From Massariosphaeria phaeospora (lineage: Eukaryota; Ascomycota; Dothideomycetes; Pleosporales), in the NCBI GenBank assembly GCA_011032825.1, contig JAADJZ010000039.1, positions 62,001 to 126,000 of the forward strand: a stretch of 64,000 bases of DNA. Direction: 5' to 3'. The notes under the pieces are model-generated. The model was given only the letters and a program-made list of their open reading frames with translations, did no database searches and had not been told where the DNA came from. Shown here in pieces: positions 10,553 to 23,384 of this stretch. Numbering within the stretch: position 1 is the stretch's first letter; every line of letters starts with the position of its first letter. The position numbers and the translations under genes are program-made.

Positions 10553-12752
10553 AATGATGGCCCTCGCGGAAGTGGACAAGCAGAACGTCGACAACGTAGT
10601 TGTAAAGCACACTATGCAACTCTCTCAAGCGATCAGGTATAAGATATACTATTCTGGGCGATTTTGATGTGATACAACGATATGGTATCAGCTCAAGGAC
10701 AAAACGCCGCCTCGATCATGACAGAGTCCACAATCAAAGGTGAGACCATGGGCAGCGTTTGCCAGCAGGGGTTAGAGCAGAACAGACGGAAAGATGCAGG
10801 TTTGATGACGCTGTGCGGCTGCGCACGGTGCCGGAGCTGCGGGAGCTATACGACGGGGTGGCCATGATTTGCCCGTCTAGACCCTATCTCCTGCCAAGCG
10901 GCAGGTCAATTTACAGTGTGGACTATGTGGCGGCGAAACGCACGGCGCACCCGACCAGCCGCTCCAACGCCGATTCTAGCGCCCACTAGCGAGCGATAAG
11001 GCCCCAGCCACGTCCCGGGATGTGGAGAAAAAGAAACAAGACTTGAACTTCCCCGTTCTGACACGTGCGCTGCAGCACGAACGACCGCCATGGCGACCGT
11101 CCCCTGCGCGCCAGTGACTTGCGAGATTTGTTGAACTGGCCTAGTAGACGCTTCGGAGCCGCCGGGGCGACGGATGTCTGCAACGCTGTGGCACCTGCAC
11201 TGAGTATATCTTATCGCATCCCTCGCGGCATGCACACTCAATCACCATAGATGCAGCCGTTCTTGACGAGGATGGACCGCGGCCTGATCTGTGAGCCGGT
11301 TCGCCGTCTGCCCGCCGCCACTCCCGTGTTGTGCGCGGGATCCAGCAGCCAATGATTCGGCGAGCTGAGAGCACAACCGTTCCCGTCTGTACTCCGACCG
11401 ATCCCAAAATGTCGTACTGCCCCTGGTCCTGGCGTTATCGACGAACAAGCAGCCCAGGACTGAGGTGGGTGGGGCCGATTCGAGGCGACAGTGCGCCGTA
11501 TGCTGCCCTTTCGCCAGTTTATACATGTGTTTCAAGCCGTTTTTACCAGCCGGCAGCTTGCAGCTCACAGCAACGGCTTCAGAGCCATTGTCTTGCGAGT
11601 CACGTCGTTGAGCCAGTGTAGTTGACGACGTGTAGAAATGTTTCGCTGCTCGGTACTCCTGCACCGTGAGTTGTCGCTCTTCGCATAGATGCAGCATCCG
11701 AAAATAGCTGAAGCAATAGATAGCTGCGCCGTCACTGCATAGAAGGCTGCATGAGCCGATACCTAACCTTGTTGAGAGTGACTGCCGGGTTGTGTGCTAG
11801 TGTAGGCCTGGGTTGATATTGCGCTGCAGCCTGGATATAGCCAAGTCCCCTGCTCAGATGGTGTAATATCGTGCACTGCCTAGGGTAACCGCACCGCCAA
11901 GCCGCAGATACTTTGTATCCCTCAGGGGTAAGTGGTAACCAACGCGAGATTGCGGGGATGCTCAATTCCATTTTGGACTCTTGGAAGAGGGTTTACTTTT
12001 CGATGCACCCATTCAATATCTTTGTAGTTTGGTCGAGCCGCAGATATTCCTGGATTGCCTGGGTGAGCGAGTCCTAGTGGATTTTGTTTTCCTTATAGCT
12101 CCAATCTTAGACAAAAAGGTGTTGGAAACCATGTCCCTTCGCTTGAAACTACGATAAGTGATCCCCAAACTCACGCTCGTGGCAAAGACCCACGCGGCAT
12201 GATCGTGGATCGGAGCGTGCACCTCCCAAATTAATGGCCCCACCCTGATGTAGCAAGGTAAAGAGCGGGAGGGTAACAGGCGCCTGGATAGCAATCGCTA
12301 TCAACCAACCGGTCTGGCGGCTTCGTCTGGGACCGCCACTGTTGGTGAGGAGCGCTTGGGCTCAATAGACGGCTTGCTGCATCAAGCTTCGGGAAGCGAC
12401 CTTGACTGATCCTGCTTTGGCCCGACGGTTTCTGGGAAGGGTCCCTGTCCAAAACGACGGCTTCTAGACTTCTGCATACCTTTGATCCCTGCCTTCGCAT
12501 CTTGCTTTCCAGATCTCTGGAGGAGCTGAGCGCAAGTACCTCCTGCAGAATCCGGTCGTTATCGTGCGCTCCTGCAGTATTCATACCCTCGCTTCGTCTT
12601 CACCTCGTGTCTCATTACCCTGCTCTTCCTTGAGGTTGCAACTCTTCACTCGCTTCCAAGCTTTTTGGCCTCGAGTTACGTGCCAGGGCTCTTTGTCCAC
12701 AACACTCGTTCTTTAACTCTGTTATCCTATTTGCAAACTGGGCATTTTCAAG
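10553..12752. other. Intergenic region between divergent GH16 and GT2 genes
   Basis: About 2.2 kb, presumably carrying both promoters and long 5' leaders. The part nearest the GT2 start (about 12580-12750) is CT-rich, as usual for fungal leaders. Open frames of 60-150 codons are present but none is recognisable or joins sensibly to another. Confidence 0.5.
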
Positions 12753-15700
12753 ATGAATTCATCTATGAATCCATCCATGAACCCATCCGCAACTTCGTCA
12801 CGAAGACCATCCTTCGAGGACCGGTCGTCTGGCTCAGGAAGATGGTCTGGGCCGCAGGACTCTCGTCGAGTAACAATGAAAATTGATGAAGAAACACGGT
12901 ATCGGGCGGTAAGTTCTTGTCCAGTTCTCATTGCAGTTGCATCTCAACATGAATCATGCATTGCATGTCTTCGTATGACGACGTTCAGCATTGTACTTGA
13001 TAGTGGTGTCTAAGCCGCTGGGTGCATGTGCTGTCTGTGTTCGGTAGCCACGTGTTAAACTCCAAGCTAATCCGCAACCAGATCATAAAACACTTGTACG
13101 GCAAAGCGGTGTCGATGCAATGGATGATTGCTGGACCTGTACCGCCCGGCACGTGCACGGGCATCCTCATCAGAAAAACGCAGGGTGAATTTGCTTGCGA
13201 GCCCGAACCCGTGGACAGAGAGCTGCTCGACGCCGTCAAACAGGTTAATCCCGGAGTGGCAATGACGATTGTGACTGAAGGCACCAATGCGGTGTTTGAT
13301 GTCATTGACCCTGGTGAGACCGAGTTGCTCTTCCAGAATGGATCTCAGATCCAAATCTTCGAATCCATGGTCGAAATCGCGTCGTCCAGTGCCATTAGAA
13401 AGTTCCAGTATGCCGCCTTGCTGCGCCGAGAGCGTGTCCTATTGGTGTGGCATGACGACCTTGGCCGTATCCTATCTCATGCCATGGAGGTCGAATCCAG
13501 GCTCTTGGCCCTCATCTGGGGTTCCGGAATGTCACCTTTTGGCCCTGCAACAAATCCCTTCTCCACCGGGGCAAACTCTTACATGGCTTCAGAGGTAAAC
13601 CTTGCCGCAGAAAAAGAGGGTGGAGAAGTCGTTGTCGAGGAAGTTGCAAAGTCATCATCCGATCTTGAGAGTGGTGGTTCGCGTGAGTCGCTTGCCAGAC
13701 CACTCATCTTCACCAGCTCCATCTTTGTTGGCCTGGGCATATTTAGCATCATCCTCCTGGTTGTTGGTCTGGGCAATCGCGCCCTCGTTTTTGAGACGTT
13801 AAGTGACAAAAACTACATTCGCATGGCGCTCATCGCTTCAGAGCCCGTTTTCCTTCTCTTCGGCTTGTTCTTTGTCGTCGTCGTCTTTGGCAACATCTTC
13901 CAAATGATCGGTCCCATCACCAGTATCAAGACAAACTCTCGCTTTTACTCGGCTATCAAACCCGACCTAAAACAGGCTCGTGCACTCGGATTTAGGCCAC
14001 CACCTATCACCATTCAGATGCCCATCTACACTGAGAGCCTCGAGGGAGTCATCAAGCCGACCGTCACCAGTCTCAAGGCTGCCATCTCTTACTATGAGTC
14101 GCATGGCGGGACGGCTAGGATCTTCATCAATGACGATGGAATGGCCAATCGAAGCGAAGAAGAGAACCGCAAGTTCATGGATTTCTACGTCGACAACCAG
14201 ATCGGGTGGGTCTCGCGTCCAAAACACAACACTGACGGCTTTGTACGCAAAGGCAAGTTCAAGAAGGCGTCCAACATGAACTTTGCTTTGAATATCACCA
14301 ACAAGATGGAAGATGTTCTTCAAAGTCTGGTCGACTCTCGATTCGAGAAGGAAGACGCCATCACTGAGGATCAGGAAGCACAGTTGTACCAGCAGGCCCT
14401 TCAAACGGTCCTCGCGGCTGATTCACGTGCCAAAGCCGGCGGCAATATTCGCATGGGCGAAATCATCCTCATTGTCGATTCTGATACACGTGTTCCTATA
14501 GACTGCCTCATGTATGGCGCCGCCGAAATGTTCTTGAGCCCAGAGGTCGCCATCATCCAGCACAGCACTGGGGTGATGCAAGTGACATGGGATTACTTTG
14601 AGAACGCCATCACCTACTTCACCAATCTCGTGTATACCGCCATTCGTTTTGCGGTCGGATCGTAAGTTGAAACCAAAGCCTATGGGTCAATTGATGCTAA
14701 TTTGTGTTCCAGTGGAGAGGTCGGGCCATTCGTCGGTCACAATGCTTTTCTGCGATGGCAAGCGGTCCAGTCCGTCGGTAACCCACCTGAAGAGGACGGC
14801 TATGTCGCCTTTTGGTCAGAGAGTCACGTCTCCGAGGACTTCGATATTGCTCTCCGATTGCAAATAAAGGGTAACACTGTCCGTCTGGCTAGCTACCATG
14901 GTGATGGCTTCAAGGAAGGCGTGTCGCTCACTTTATATGACGAACTCAATCGATGGGAAAAGTAAGCCGCCCATCTCCTGGTGATAGTCTCAGTGCTAAC
15001 CGTTTTAGGTATGCGTATGGTTGCAACGAACTCGTATTCAACCCGATTTACAGCTGGATCTGGAAGGGCCCGTTCACAAAGCTCTTCCGGACGTTCCTCA
15101 TGTCGAACATGCAGCTCTCGTCCAAGCTCACTATTATCGGCTACATCTCTTCCTGTCAGTCCTATAAATCGCAAGACTGATGGCTTCGCTGACCTTGTGT
15201 AGATTATGCCATTGCGTCCTCGGTTCCATTCGGTATTCTTAACTATTGTCTCGTGGGGTGGAAAAATGTAATGTGAAAAGACACTGGGTGAGGGGCGCAC
15301 TTTGCTAATACTGTGATAGGGTGACCTTGACAAGTTCTACGTCGAGTCTTGGAAGAGTGAGTACTGATGTAATGTTCTCTTGACCTCTTACTGATACCAG
15401 ATAGTCTTCGTCTCTTTGATCGTCGTCTTCAATATCATGTCGAACATTTCCCTAGCCATACTAAGATACCGTCTCGGTGAGATGGGCTTGTTGCAGTCGC
15501 TGAAAGAGAATTTCAAGTGGATGCCGGTATTTGTCATCTTCTTCGGCGGCTTGTCGTTCCATGTCAGTCTGGCGATCCTGTCCCACATGTTCAGCATCGA
15601 CATGAACTGGGGTGCGACGGCCAAGGAAAAGGATGACTCCAACTTCTTCAAGGAGTTACCCAAGATCTTCAGCCGTTTCAAGTGGATGTACTTGGTCATG

Positions 15701-15859
15701 GTCCCGTTGGTAGGCGGCATGATCTATCTCGGTTGCTTCGCACCACACGGATGGGAGATTAATGGGTTCACCTCTGTTGTGCCCATGGCCACCATTGTTG
15801 CTTCGCACATGTTGTTCCCCTTTGCATTGAACCCCTCGCTCATGGTGTTCAACTATTGA
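12753..15859 (+). CDS. Multi-pass GT2 polysaccharide synthase (cellulose-synthase-like)
   Basis: Seven exons: 12753-12908, 13067-14661, 14713-14961, 15009-15154, 15203-15267, 15320-15356 and 15405-15859, giving 900 aa with consistent phases. A Ser/Arg-rich N-terminus precedes a domain of unknown role. Two hydrophobic segments follow (ending at IILLVVGLG and LFFVVVVFGNIF), then the GT-A catalytic domain with IFINDDG at about 407, a DxD motif IVDSDTR at about 522 and SEDFD at about 625. Four or five hydrophobic segments make up the C-terminus. A QxxRW motif is not obvious; YGCNE follows at the equivalent place. The family makes beta-linked extracellular or wall polysaccharide from nucleotide sugars at the plasma membrane. 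The precise product cannot be read from sequence. It faces the GH16 gene divergently. Confidence 0.88.
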
Positions 15860-17230
15860 ACCCAGAAAAGGGAAGGGATAGATCGGTCTCGGGATTCGGA
15901 TAGATGTTGTGTTTCATTTGCACATAACTTTGGGGAATGATACAGTATATAGCGCACGAGTCCGGCGTCTCTGAATGTTTGGCTTCATGGATAGGATGAC
16001 GCGGCTGGATGGAAGGTTAATGTATATTCATAATACAAGATGCCGCACCCAAACTGTTCACGACTCACTTTATGTATTGGTCAGTCCTTGCAGCAGTCGA
16101 CAGGCCATGGTATGAACGCGGATCGGGGAGTTGAGACAGGTAACAGGAGCTCGAAGGCCAGCGCTGCTCAACCGGGTCACGTCGCAAGCAGCCGTGGGCG
16201 TACAGAGCCAGTTGCGAGATGTATGTGTACAGGCTATAATGATAACATTACAATAACAAGATGTCCGAAATGGAAGGTCGTTGGCTCGATGGAGTCGTGA
16301 TGGAACGTCCGTGGCCCGGATAAGATCGGGACGGGAAGTGGGCGACCGGAATAAGGATGACGTGCAACACCAGCTGAAAATTGCGCCATAGAGTGGAGCG
16401 CGCTAGGTTAAGCGAGCGGGCGCGCCGATCTTGCCACTTCGTCGGTCGCAGAGCAGCGGGCTACAAGAGACATGCCAACAACTATGAAGAATACCATCAG
16501 ACCGACCTGTTCGGAGTCGCCCTTTTGTACAAATTTTGACACGAGTTGTACTGCTGCGCGCCCGTCGATTCCTTGTACGACTGCATTCACCTAGGGCCCG
16601 AAATCCACTCCCCAAAAGTTACCTGCGATCTTTCAGCTTATTGCTATAATCTTGTATGAGGCTCCTAAATAATTAGGATATGAAACAGTCGTCCATGGTA
16701 ACTACGTGCACATGTTGAGAGAACTGACCACCATTTCAACATAGGCTCAGCCTACCCGTACATCCTGAGAACTCGAAGACATAACATAGCACGACTCTCC
16801 ACTCGTCTAGAAAATCGTTAACCTATTGGGAACAACCACTAGAAACTATCATGATTACATCTTTCTCGAGGTCGCAGGGAAGGTCCACAAGTCCGAGCGA
16901 GCTCCGGACAGTCACCAAAAACCGATTGCGCGAATCCAAGGTTACCAAATCATTGCAATAACCTACCAGCTCAAGGATATTAGCTACCAAAACCAGATCG
17001 TTGCGAATGCAGCATCATATGACATTCAGGAACGAAAAGTAGCAGCGGAGGAGTCATACCTCAACCAAAGTTAAAATTTTCGCCCTAGCACTCACCCTTT
17101 GGACTACGATAACTACAACAGCACCGTTACAACCTTGCCAGAACTAACCAAACACAGAATTCTCGCCGCTTTACTAGCAATAGACGAGGCTCAGAACACC
17201 TATATATCGATCGGCCGAGTTTCCAGTACC
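15860..17230. other. Gene-free stretch
   Basis: 3' flank of the GT2 gene and 5' flank of the DUF3669 gene. The open frame of the DUF3669 gene runs upstream to 17099 without an ATG, so that part is treated as leader. Nothing else is supported. Confidence 0.5.
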
Positions 17231-18505
17231 ATGTCACTACCCAGTCCCCACTCAGGCGAAGACTGCGACGTTATCCGCAGTACCCTTTCCCCTTTTCCAA
17301 CGTCCGGCTTTACGCAACACGTTGCCGATGATGTTCCCAGCGACGACACCTTGCAATCCTCACTGTTGCGCGTCATCGGTCGCGGAACATGTGGTACCAT
17401 CTTCTCGCGGATTCATTCAAACGATGCCATCGCCTTAAAAGTTGGTCGCGACACCCAAGCATTAGAGAACGACGTCTGCCTAACTGATAAAGTGTACAGC
17501 GCATGCCTTGATGCGCAAAGACTCCTGCAGAAGCTGTTCGATAAGGATATCAAGATTCCGCGAGTGCCGATCACATGTGGGTTTTTGGATGGGTTGGATA
17601 GTGAGTGGTGCGAGATGCATGGAGTCAGGCTCACCGATGAGAACGAAGAGGCCGAAGATGAAGAAGAGACACACGACGAGGAAGAGCTTGAAGAAGACGA
17701 AAATGAAAGTGAGGATGAAGAAGAGAACGAAGACGAAAGAACGAACCTGAGCAAGCCAACATCCATCTTCGCCCTCACCCGCATCCCTAGCATCTCCCCC
17801 TCCGCCTACCAAGCCCTACGACGACACTACACCCCCTCACACCCACCCACTGACAACGGCGTATGTCTCATCCGCCCGTATCTCGGACTCCCCAACAGAG
17901 ACACCCTCGGCCAGCCCGAGAACCTCTGGAATCTACCCATGACCCTAGCGGACTTCCTACAATGCGGCATCACCTGGCCCGAAATCTTCCACATCGCACA
18001 AGAGATGGCGCTTGGCCTCGCGACAGTGCACTGGGGCGCTGGAATCGACGGCATGGATATGGAATTCGTGCTTGGCGGCGAGCAGGGCTGGAAGCCCGAG
18101 GGTGTATATGCCCCGAATGTCCAAGTCGCGAGTAAAATCGAGTCATCCGCAGAGCACACGCGCACATCGTCGCCTCCTCTCCAAACGCATCTCTACATCC
18201 TCGACTTCGACAAAGCGCAGGCTTTGCCCCGCCCTCTTTCCCCGAACCGAACCATACAAGCGCTATTCGTGGCGATTACGTGCAACGACCCGTACTTTCC
18301 GGACCCAGCCGCAGAGCGCGGAATGGAGAAGCAGCTATGGGACGTGTTCAAAGCGGCGTATCTGAAAGCTGCGCATGAATTGATTCGTCGGGATAGAGTG
18401 GCATGGGGGCATGATGGGCTTGAGTGGCCGGGAACGGTGCTTGAGAAGTGGGAGACGTGGGCGAGGGAGAGGAGAGAGGAGGGCGATGGGATTGAATTTG
18501 GGTAG
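17231..18505 (+). CDS. DUF3669-type protein (kinase-like fold suspected)
   Basis: A single exon of 424 aa. I chose the first ATG at 17231 (MSLPSPHSGED); the frame is open from 17099 but lacks an ATG. The blocks VIGRGTCGTIFSR, AIALKVGRD, ENDVCLTDKVY and IPRVPITCGF fit the fungal DUF3669 family as I remember it, with a glycine-rich loop followed by a Lys resembling the start of a kinase fold. A later YILDFDKAQ resembles a DFG-like loop. A long Glu/Asp-rich insert lies at about 140-175. No zinc-binding cysteine array is evident, although the family is often labelled zinc-finger-like. Biochemical role unknown. Confidence 0.75.
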   Translation: MSLPSPHSGEDCDVIRSTLSPFPTSGFTQHVADDVPSDDTLQSSLLRVIGRGTCGTIFSRIHSNDAIALKVGRDTQALENDVCLTDKVYSACLDAQRLLQKLFDKDIKIPRVPITCGFLDGLDSEWCEMHGVRLTDENEEAEDEEETHDEEELEEDENESEDEEENEDERTNLSKPTSIFALTRIPSISPSAYQALRRHYTPSHPPTDNGVCLIRPYLGLPNRDTLGQPENLWNLPMTLADFLQCGITWPEIFHIAQEMALGLATVHWGAGIDGMDMEFVLGGEQGWKPEGVYAPNVQVASKIESSAEHTRTSSPPLQTHLYILDFDKAQALPRPLSPNRTIQALFVAITCNDPYFPDPAAERGMEKQLWDVFKAAYLKAAHELIRRDRVAWGHDGLEWPGTVLEKWETWARERREEGDGIEFG

Positions 18506-19718
18506 GGGGGGCGGCGAGGTAGGGATTTGCTGTGCAGGTACGCCGTGCTTGCGACTGTATTCACACTTGGTAATCTGCTGCAGTTCGTTGGCAGGCTGTG
18601 CACCATTGATCTTAACGCTCGTGGACAGAATAGCAAGACTATATTGCGCTCTTGATTATGTGGATCCCAGATACGGTGTGGTTGATCCGGTCACGTCCAT
18701 TATTAGAGACTGGGACTCAACCTGCGGGCTGGACTGCACCCTCCAATTGTCCGTTTGAACGATAAATGCTAACTCGCTGCATGCATGCTCAGAGAGTGTG
18801 GTATTACAGACTTGGTCGACAACAAGTTCGTGGTTACGAGAAAGGGTGCATGTGTAGTAGCACGACAGTGAGTATCCAGAATTGGGCTTCTTTTGGGTGT
18901 TGACAGTCCGGGGAAGAACGCAACGATAGAGCAGACCCGAGAGTTTGGAAGCGATGTACGCATATATCTATGCAAGCCGCGGTGTGCTACGCAGTAATTT
19001 AGCAGTTCCGAGCGGAGTGGAGTCCAGAACGGGTAGTCTCGCCGTGCTCAGCTTTGTACTAGATACGCAGGGTTAGAGTTGCGCAAATACTAGGCCATCG
19101 ACGTTTACCAACGCTAAAAATATCGAACATTGGAGCGCGGTTTTTCGTCGGACTGTATTAGAGCAGTAGTAAGTACAGGTATGAGCCTTGAGGACGTGTC
19201 TTCGGAATACTTGTAAGCTGTGTTAGACTCAGACGCCTATGGCGAGATGTCTTGATACTAAATACACCTGGACGCGAGAACCTGGATAGAGATATCTCAT
19301 ACTAACGACTTGAAGCTAGACTCTAGGCATGTGCGAGCAAGAAGCGACTGGCAAACATGCAAACACGGCAGAGGCGTTGGAAGAGAGGGAAACGGCCGCG
19401 GCTTGGATCAGGCTAGCGATCGGGCCTCGGACCGACAGTTCGATGCGAGCGTGGAGTCGTGCGCGGAACAGTGACGACCCGGGGTGGCACGACGTGGGAC
19501 AAAGAGGTCGACGCAAGGGAAGATGTTTTCATCGCGCGCATCCGGCTTAGATCGGCGGGCGCTAATGTTCCGCGTCACATGACCGAGCCCGACATCTTGT
19601 ATCGCAACGCCGCGACGACAATCGCCATCCCACTTCCACCCCAAAGCTAGGCCCCGTGGACTCGTGAGAAGAACCGCAGCAGAGAGCGACTCGCATCCAC
19701 TTCGCCCGCGCCGCTCCC
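18506..19718. other. Gene-free stretch
   Basis: 3' flank of the DUF3669 gene and promoter of the Zn2Cys6 gene. The short frames present are unrecognised and I see no RNA gene or repeat I can support. Confidence 0.5.
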
Positions 19719-21994
19719 ATGGCCCCGCATGCGCAGCTGCCCTCCGGCGTGCCCATGGACGCCGCGTTTTGGCCTCAGGACTTGTCGGACTCGTCGCCTC
19801 TGGCCCTGCACCTCTCCCCGGGCGGAAGTTCGACGACTCAGGACAGCGGGAACAGTAGTACTCCCCCAGCGCAAACACCAAAGTCCGATCACGGGCCGAA
19901 CGGACCCGGTGCGCTTCAAAGCCAGCAGGACAAGGCTGCTCAGGCTGCCCGGACATCGGTCCCCGTCGCTTGCGTCCCGTGTCGGAGCAGACATCTGAAA
20001 TGCGACGGCGGCGTTCGCTGTTCAAGATGTAGGACCGACGGCGTCGACTGCACCTACATCAAGTCGCGTCGAGGCTGGAAGGGAAAGCGGAAGCCCAAGG
20101 CGGGCGAAAACGGGGCTTCACTACCAGGCTCTGGTTCGTTCGCGTTTCGAGCTCCCCCTCGTAGAATGATCTAATTTCTCGGCAGGACACGAGAACGGCA
20201 CGCTGCTTCAGGGAACGCTGAACACCACCTTGACGACTACCAATCTGCAGCTGCCTTCTCCAGAGTACCAGTATAGTCAAGAACTAGCTCTCGCCAATCA
20301 ATTGAGCAGTCCCATCAACCACCTCAACTCAGCTGGTGCTGTCACGCCAGCGACACAGCTCAATCTCAATGGAACGCAAAGAACGAATCAATTCGGAGCC
20401 CTTGGCCAACCCACTGCCATTGGATCTTTTTATCACTACTTTTACAATGCCCACCCGTTCTGTCTACCTCAGGCAAGACTCTTGGCTCTGTTTAAAGAAA
20501 GACAAGCACCCTTACTAGAATATGCCGTCCAGTATATTGGATCAAGCTATCTGCCCTCACATCCTACCGAGATGTACAAAGAAGCGCTGAACCGGACAAT
20601 CAACAGCCACGCCTATCCGAAAGATGCATACTCGGTCCAAGCACTGATGCTATTCTCTATCGGCCTGCACGCGAACAACGACGTGCCCCGGTCAGCACAA
20701 ATCTTCGGCATTGCCCAAGCCCTTTGCGTCGAGCTGGGGCTCAACCGGATCGACTTTGCTGTCATACACGGCAACAACGACCGCGTTCTAGAAGAGAGCT
20801 GGAGACGGACGTGGTGGTCCATGTACACCGTCAATGGCATGTTAGCAGCCGTAAACCCAGGCGTCCAATTCCGCCTCAAAGACATCGCGACCGACGTCCC
20901 TCTACCGTGCGAAGACCATGAATACTTTTCAGGCGTAAGTCCAGTCCTCGAGTCATGCCCAGTCCTCCGCCTACATATGCTCTGTCGATCCCCCAGTCCC
21001 TAAACCCTCCGTCTTACATCATCCCCCCTAACTACCCCACACCCTCTCCATGCTCACTCCACACCCCCACACTTACTAACCCACTCTCTTTTACAGCAAA
21101 TTCCTTATCCACTCACCATCCAAGAATACGACGACTCAGCCTTTGCTCCCGAAGAAATCGTTTTCTCCTCCTTCACCTACCTCATCGACGCGATCCGCAT
21201 CCTAGGCAAAGTCTTCGAAGTCGCGCGCCTGGACAGCGCCTTCGAGTACCACGCCGTCGACGTGGTCGACTCGTATCTCGTGAACTGGCGGCTGCACCTT
21301 CCGGCGTCGAAGCTCGAAATCGTGTCCAACGACGGCGTCATCGACGAGGTGCTGTTCCAGGCGCACATGGTGAACGCCGGCAGCACCATCATGCTGCACC
21401 GGCCACGCTCGAACCTCGGCTTCGGCCGCGTCGACAACGTCAACGTGTGCGTGCAGCCGGGCCAAGTGCTGCTGCCGACGCAGACGCGCGAGATCCACAC
21501 GGCCAAGTGCCTCACGTCGGCCGAGAACATCTCGTCGCTGATCAAGCTGCCCGGCCCGCTCATCTACCACACGCCGTTTTTCACGTGCGTCGTCGTCATG
21601 GCGTCGGTGGTGCACCTGTCGTACTGGTCGTTTCTGGTGCCCGACGGCGCCGACGACATCGTCAAGCAGTCGATCCGGTTGGATGTCGGCACCCTGCAGA
21701 CGTACAGCGGCACGTGGGCCATTGCCAACGTGGTGCTGGGCCAGGTGCGCGGCGTCGCACACACGCTGTTCAATAGCAAGAAGGCCATGAGCATCCACCT
21801 GTGGAGCAACATCGCCCAGGACGACATAATCCGCGGCGTCATCGAGGAGGGCGGCAGCGAGCCGCTGGACACGTACAGCCAGCTCATCGCACCGTGGGTA
21901 CTTTCCGTTTCTCTAGGCCCCTCCCTCATATTCTCCCTGTATATACACAAGTATGCTGACTCGTGCTCGCCCCTCCAGGATGCTGAAATCGTAA
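19719..21994 (+). CDS. Zn2Cys6 (Gal4-type) fungal transcription factor
   Basis: Exons 19719-20133, 20186-20934, 21097-21893 and 21979-21994 give 658 aa, all in phase. The binuclear zinc cluster is CVPCRSRHLKC...CSRC...C with spacing C-x2-C-x6-C-x5-C-x2-C-x6-C (Cys 85, 88, 95, 101, 104, 111), followed by a basic linker (RRGWKGKRKPK). The middle holds a fungal-specific TF domain (PF04082-like) with HPFCLPQARLLALF and ESWRRTWWSMYTVNG. Nuclear, sequence-specific DNA binding is expected. The target pathway cannot be inferred. The final exon is only 16 nt (five codons including stop); if the last intron were retained, the protein would instead run on to a stop at 22207. Confidence 0.9.
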
Positions 21995-23384
21995 ACGCAA
22001 ACTCAAAATCAGCACTGCAGTGCAGTATCGACATCGGCCTCGGCCTCCCACCCCACAACCCAATTCCCCGCACTCCTAGACCTCCACTGTTTTCTTCCCG
22101 CCAAGCAGCTCTCCGTCTCATCGCCTTGTCCCTCGTTCTCGTCCTGGTCCTCTTCCCAACGACCCTCTACCCGCACCTCCCCACGCAAAACCACCCTCAA
22201 GAGCGATAAGCGAAGCCACCTCGAAAAGGACACGCCATCATCATACAGTCTTCTCCTTCTCCACCGTTTGCCGAAGACGTACATACATACCCCCATTCTT
22301 ACAATGAAGAGATACCTATATATCCGATCCCCCACGCCGCACCCTTCCTCCCACATCGCTCGATTCCTCCAATCCTATATCCCATCTATCTATCTATCTG
22401 GCTATGCTATGCTTCTTTCTCTTCCGGTATTGGGCGTCGGTGTACGCCCCGGTTCGGCACGGCCTGCTCCCTTCGTTTCTTTCGTATCCTATCCTATCTT
22501 ACCTTATCGCTCTCTCTCTCTCTCTCTTGCTCCATTCTCTCTCGGGCTATGGACTGAAGGACGGGAATTTTTCGGACAATCATCTCTAGGGATTAGTCGT
22601 TGCGATGCGATGTGCTGCGACGCCACATTTCTATTTCTATGTCTGTTGTTTATCTTCTTATCATGTATGCGCTGGAATTAATCTCGGGCTTGACCTTGGA
22701 ATTGGGCTTTAGGATTTATCTACTCTTTCTGTTTTGGCGCCGACCGCCGACCGCCGGCCGCAACCGCGGCCGCAGCACGAAATCTAACGAAATAGTTTCT
22801 TCCTTCCTTCCTTCTTTTTTTGAACATCTATGTCTATCTACTCGGTTTATTTTTCTAGGATACGGAAAAAGGGAAGGAAGGAAGGTTAGGTTTGGTATGT
22901 AGGTAGGTAGGTAGAAATATAAAATTTACGAATCAACTGTTCGAGAATTCTACTTTATTCCGCGAGTTGCTCTTGTCTGGCCGCTATTAGATCGGATCAG
23001 ACAGCGGGGTAAATAGTATGACGTCAAAACTGCAAGGCTGTCGTGTAAGTTTTTCCCAGGCTTAGTAAACGCCTAGAGAATAGATAGTGAGAATGCGGGC
23101 GAAAATCACGCATGTCGGCGATCCGGGTGGGAAATCAAATAAGTTGCTCAATTCAGAGCCGTCTAAAGCTATTTATTGGAAACACCAGCTAGCCCGGAAT
23201 TCCGCTCAGATAGCATCATCAAAGACCCCTCCGCCTGGCGTCTAGCTCCTTTTCCGCTAAAAATGTCCTGAAATCGTGATGCCCACTTTCCTCCCGTCCG
23301 AGTGCCAATCCATAAACCATGTCGTATTACCCATAACCGCGCGCTCACTGCCCGCAAGCAGGGAGAGGCACTAGCTCGAGATAT
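21995..23384. other. Intergenic region with simple repeats
   Basis: Convergent 3' flanks of the Zn2Cys6 and Ran genes. It contains a (CT)n tract at about 22509-22527, TTCC tracts at about 22797-22820, a GGAA tract at about 22871-22887 and a GTAG tract at about 22899-22915. The open frames here have the same low-complexity composition and are not called. Confidence 0.6.

Noticed and set aside
19408..20025. 205-codon minus-strand frame over the Zn2Cys6 start
   Set aside because: Lies opposite the zinc cluster exon, which is unmistakable; the frame is an antisense artefact.
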